Source: Bacteroides_E sp964522975
GTDB taxonomy: Bacteria; Bacteroidota; Bacteroidia; Bacteroidales; Bacteroidaceae
DNA: 6,969 nucleotides
NCBI GenBank assembly: GCA_964522975.1
Contig: CAZFXK010000114.1
Coordinates: forward strand, 1 to 6,969
Direction of reading: 5' to 3'
In this document: positions 5,717 to 6,969 of the stretch, in pieces
How the letters are laid out: every line of letters starts with the position of its first letter
Position numbering within the stretch: position 1 is the stretch's first letter
Position numbers and translations under genes: made by a program
Notes under the pieces: model-generated
Seen by the model: only the letters and a program-made list of their open reading frames with translations
The model's database searches: none
Told to the model about the DNA's origin: nothing

Positions 5717-5796
5717 TCCAACTAACCCCTATCTATTAATATATAATATATTCTATATTTAATTTTTTTTTAAACTTTTATATAGGATTAGTTGGA
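5717..5796. repeat. Imperfect 15-bp inverted repeat around an AT-only core
   Basis: TCCAACTAACCCCTAT (5717-5732) faces ATAGGATTAGTTGGA (5782-5796). Nine bases are perfectly complementary, and the pairing extends further with one small bulge. The 49 bases between are nearly pure A and T with one C or G every twenty or so. It could form a cruciform or be a bidirectional protein-binding site. The C-rich/G-rich strand bias of the intergenic DNA changes here. Confidence 0.55.
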
Positions 5797-6076
5797 GTAA
5801 TTAAAAATTATTTCTTTAGATTTAGATTTAAAGCTTTAAAAATTGTTTTTTTTAGTTAAGCACCTATTATATAACTTATTTCTTAATAGGGATATGAAAT
5901 AATTTTATATCTAAATTGTTTTATTTAGATTTAGTTAGCAGTTATATAAAAACAATTTAACTTAATAGGAGCATGGAAAAACCTTAAGGTTTAGATATAG
6001 ATTTATTAAAGATGTTAGCACCTAAATATTTAGTTGGATTAAATATTTAGTTAATTGTTTTAAATTAATTGTTTTA

Positions 6077-6093
6077 GGTGATGGTGGAATAAT
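6077..6093 (+). repeat. GGTGATGGTGGAATAAT element
   Basis: This is an exact copy of the first 17 bases of the element at 6721 and close to that at 2015. A shortened relative, GGTGATGGAAAAACC, lies at 6209-6223 and matches the form at 6843-6860, which also ends in GGAAAAACC. Confidence 0.55.
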
Positions 6094-6351
6094 TAAAGGG
6101 GATTAGTTGGAATTTAAATTTATATCTAATATTTAGTTATTTTATTATAGATATGTTTTTTTAAAGTTATTCAATCCTATATTTTCTAGTTTTTAGATTT
6201 AATAAGTAGGTGATGGAAAAACCTTTTTCATATTTTTTCTTTTAGGATCTGTTGGATATGTTTTAATTTATTCTTTAGGTATGTTTTATTATCTGTTAGA
6301 TTATTGAATATTATTTAATAATATCTATTTTTAATTAAACAATTAGAAATA

Positions 6352-6359
6352 TTTATATA
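6352..6359 (+). promoter_or_regulatory. TATA box of the zinc-ribbon gene
   Basis: TTTATATA is the classic methanogen box A. Its centre is 29 bp before the ATG at 6384, so transcription should start at or just before that ATG. The mRNA would then be leaderless or nearly so. This fits the absence of any ribosome binding site and argues against the ATG at 6366. Confidence 0.55.
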
Positions 6360-6383
6360 TCTTTTATGTTAAATGTTTATAAT

Positions 6384-6680
6384 ATGACTACTAAACATTG
6401 TATTGAAAAATCTAATATTATTTGTCCTGAATGTTTACAATCTAATTTTATTAAATTGAAGGGTGAATTAATATGTTCTAAATGTGGAATGGTAGTTAAT
6501 GCACCTTTTCCCTTTGTAAGTGGAATAAAAATAAATGTTAATTTTACAATAGAACCAGTTAAACCTAAGTATATCCCATCACCAGTTAAACAGAAAAAGA
6601 GTAATCCAGTTTATAGACATAACTTAAGAGATAATGAAATAATAAGATATAATAGGAAACCACAAACCATTAATTATTAA
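6384..6680 (+). CDS. TFB/TFIIB-like zinc-ribbon protein, 98 aa
   Basis: The N-terminal zinc ribbon has CPEC (residues 14-17) and CSKC (31-34), separated by 13 residues. The second half, GELICSKCGMVV, closely follows the archaeal TFB and eukaryotic TFIIB ribbon pattern. In TFB this ribbon recruits RNA polymerase. Here the two cyclin-fold domains that bind TBP and DNA are missing: TFB is about 300 residues, this protein 98. The remaining 60 residues are basic and proline-rich (PVKPKYIPSPVKQKK), with a tail rich in Arg, Asn and Tyr. I infer a small transcription regulator that could contact RNA polymerase or nucleic acid. A zinc ribbon of another family cannot be excluded. The start is chosen from the TATA box 29 bp upstream; an in-frame ATG at 6366 would give 104 residues. 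The gene stands alone and converges on the coiled-coil gene across the circular junction. Confidence 0.75.
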   Translation: MTTKHCIEKSNIICPECLQSNFIKLKGELICSKCGMVVNAPFPFVSGIKINVNFTIEPVKPKYIPSPVKQKKSNPVYRHNLRDNEIIRYNRKPQTINY

Positions 6681-6691
6681 TTTAAAATTAG

Positions 6692-6700
6692 ATTTTTTTT
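6692..6700 (+). terminator. T-run terminator after the zinc-ribbon gene
   Basis: A run of nine bases ending in eight or more T lies about a dozen bases after the TAA stop at 6680, a typical archaeal intrinsic stop. Confidence 0.5.
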
Positions 6701-6720
6701 AATATACTATTCTTTTATTA

Positions 6721-6914
6721 GGTGATGGTGGAATAATCTTGAATAATTTTTAATCCTGAAGATTATTATATTTTAGGGGGTGGTGGAATAATCTTTAATT
6801 TTTAGATTATTTTAGGATCATTAACTTTCATTATTTTTATTAGGTGATGGTGGAAAAACCATGTTAATTTTATAGTATTGATTTATTTAGATGTGTATTG
6901 AATAATCTTGAATA
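6721..6914 (+). repeat. Tandem cluster of GGTGGTGGAATAATC stem-loop repeats
   Basis: Three head-to-tail elements start at 6721 (GGTGATGGTGGAATAATCTT), 6776 (GGGGGTGGTGGAATAATCTT) and 6843 (GGTGATGGTGGAAAAACC). A TTGAATAATCTTGAA tail follows at 6898. In the first, AATAATCTT (6732-6740) pairs with AAGATTATT (6759-6767). In the second, AATAATCT (6787-6794) pairs with AGATTATT (6804-6811). The strong half-conserved, half-paired design suggests structured RNA or paired protein sites. The cluster fills the gap between the two convergent genes, so bidirectional termination or RNA processing is possible. Confidence 0.6.
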
Positions 6915-6969
6915 AGGTTTATTATTAGTTTTTTATTGTTTCTTTGGTACATATTCAATATTTTTATTT
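6915..6969. repeat. Right copy of the 55-bp terminal direct repeat
   Basis: Identical to bases 1-55; see the left copy. It marks the point where the circle closes and should be counted once. Confidence 0.9.

Larger units (their letters stand above)
5613..6177 (+). repeat. 14-bp direct repeat AAGTTATTCAATCC
   Basis: AAGTTATTCAATCC is found at 5613-5626 and 6164-6177, identical in both, in the gene-free region after the helicase. Neither copy is in a gene. A second direct pair, GGATTAGTTGGA, lies at 5785-5796 and 6100-6111. Confidence 0.5.
5458..6365. other. Gene-free 0.9-kb repeat-rich region after rep
   Basis: No frame on either strand has a good start and a length above about 12 codons. 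The DNA is full of short repeats: the TTAGCACTTAA family, two inverted repeats, AAGTTATTCAATCC twice, GGATTAGTTGGA twice, AAATATTTAGTT twice (6024 and 6041), a 14-bp palindrome AAACCTTAAGGTTT (5979-5992), and GGTGATGG elements at 6077 and 6209. Structured non-coding RNA, a second origin or a partition site are all possible; nothing in the sequence decides. Confidence 0.5.

Noticed and set aside
5968..5985. AGGAGCATGGAAAAACC as a gene start
   Set aside because: The frame stops after four codons. It is better seen as a member of the GGAAAAACC repeat group beside a palindrome.
6721..6767. C/D box guide RNA (GTGATGG as box C, CTGA in CCTGAAG as box D)
   Set aside because: The box C does not match RUGAUGA, no internal C'/D' pair is at normal spacing, and CTGA is frequent across this plasmid.
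1..6969. tRNA, rRNA, insertion sequence, integrase, relaxase or ParA gene
   Set aside because: I looked for cloverleaf ends, transposase and integrase motifs, the HUH motif and a second Walker A in all substantial frames and found none.

Overview
The window is a complete small circular replicon, almost certainly an archaeal plasmid. The first 55 bases are repeated exactly as the last 55, which is what a closed circle of 6914 bp looks like when a linear assembly runs over its own junction. DNA is very A+T rich (about three quarters A+T by eye). Ribosome binding sites are strong (AAGGAG, GGGGAGG), promoters look like archaeal TATA boxes (TTTATATA, TATATAAA), and one gene encodes a TFB/TFIIB-like zinc ribbon. 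Together these suggest a low-GC methanogen, perhaps Methanobrevibacter or Methanosphaera. The host assignment is inference.

Layout. A minus-strand gene (19-651) encodes a 210-residue coiled-coil protein. About 1.7 kb with no convincing gene follows (652-2381). It holds several direct-repeat systems: a 19-bp pair, a 16-bp pair 21 bp apart, a striking array of at least 33 consecutive 8-nt units in perfect register (1206-1469), and a 10-bp triplet. A 48-residue ribbon-helix-helix (RHH) protein with a TTG start lies at 2382-2528. A tight plus-strand operon follows: a 69-residue RHH protein (2916-3125), an unrecognised 140-residue protein (3126-3548) and a D5-like superfamily 3 (SF3) helicase (3550-5457). 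A gene-free 0.9-kb region full of inverted and direct repeats (5458-6365) precedes the zinc-ribbon gene (6384-6680). The last 230 bp contain tandem stem-loop repeats.

Working model (inference). The helicase is the replication protein. The two RHH proteins are DNA-binding regulators of copy number or partition. The 8-nt array is their best candidate target, because RHH proteins such as MetJ and plasmid omega bind contiguous 7-8 bp repeats as cooperative chains. No ParA-type ATPase, integrase, relaxase, transposase, toxin or RNA gene was recognised. The hexamer CCTGAA occurs 22 times, always on the plus strand and never as its complement; this is the second striking signal.
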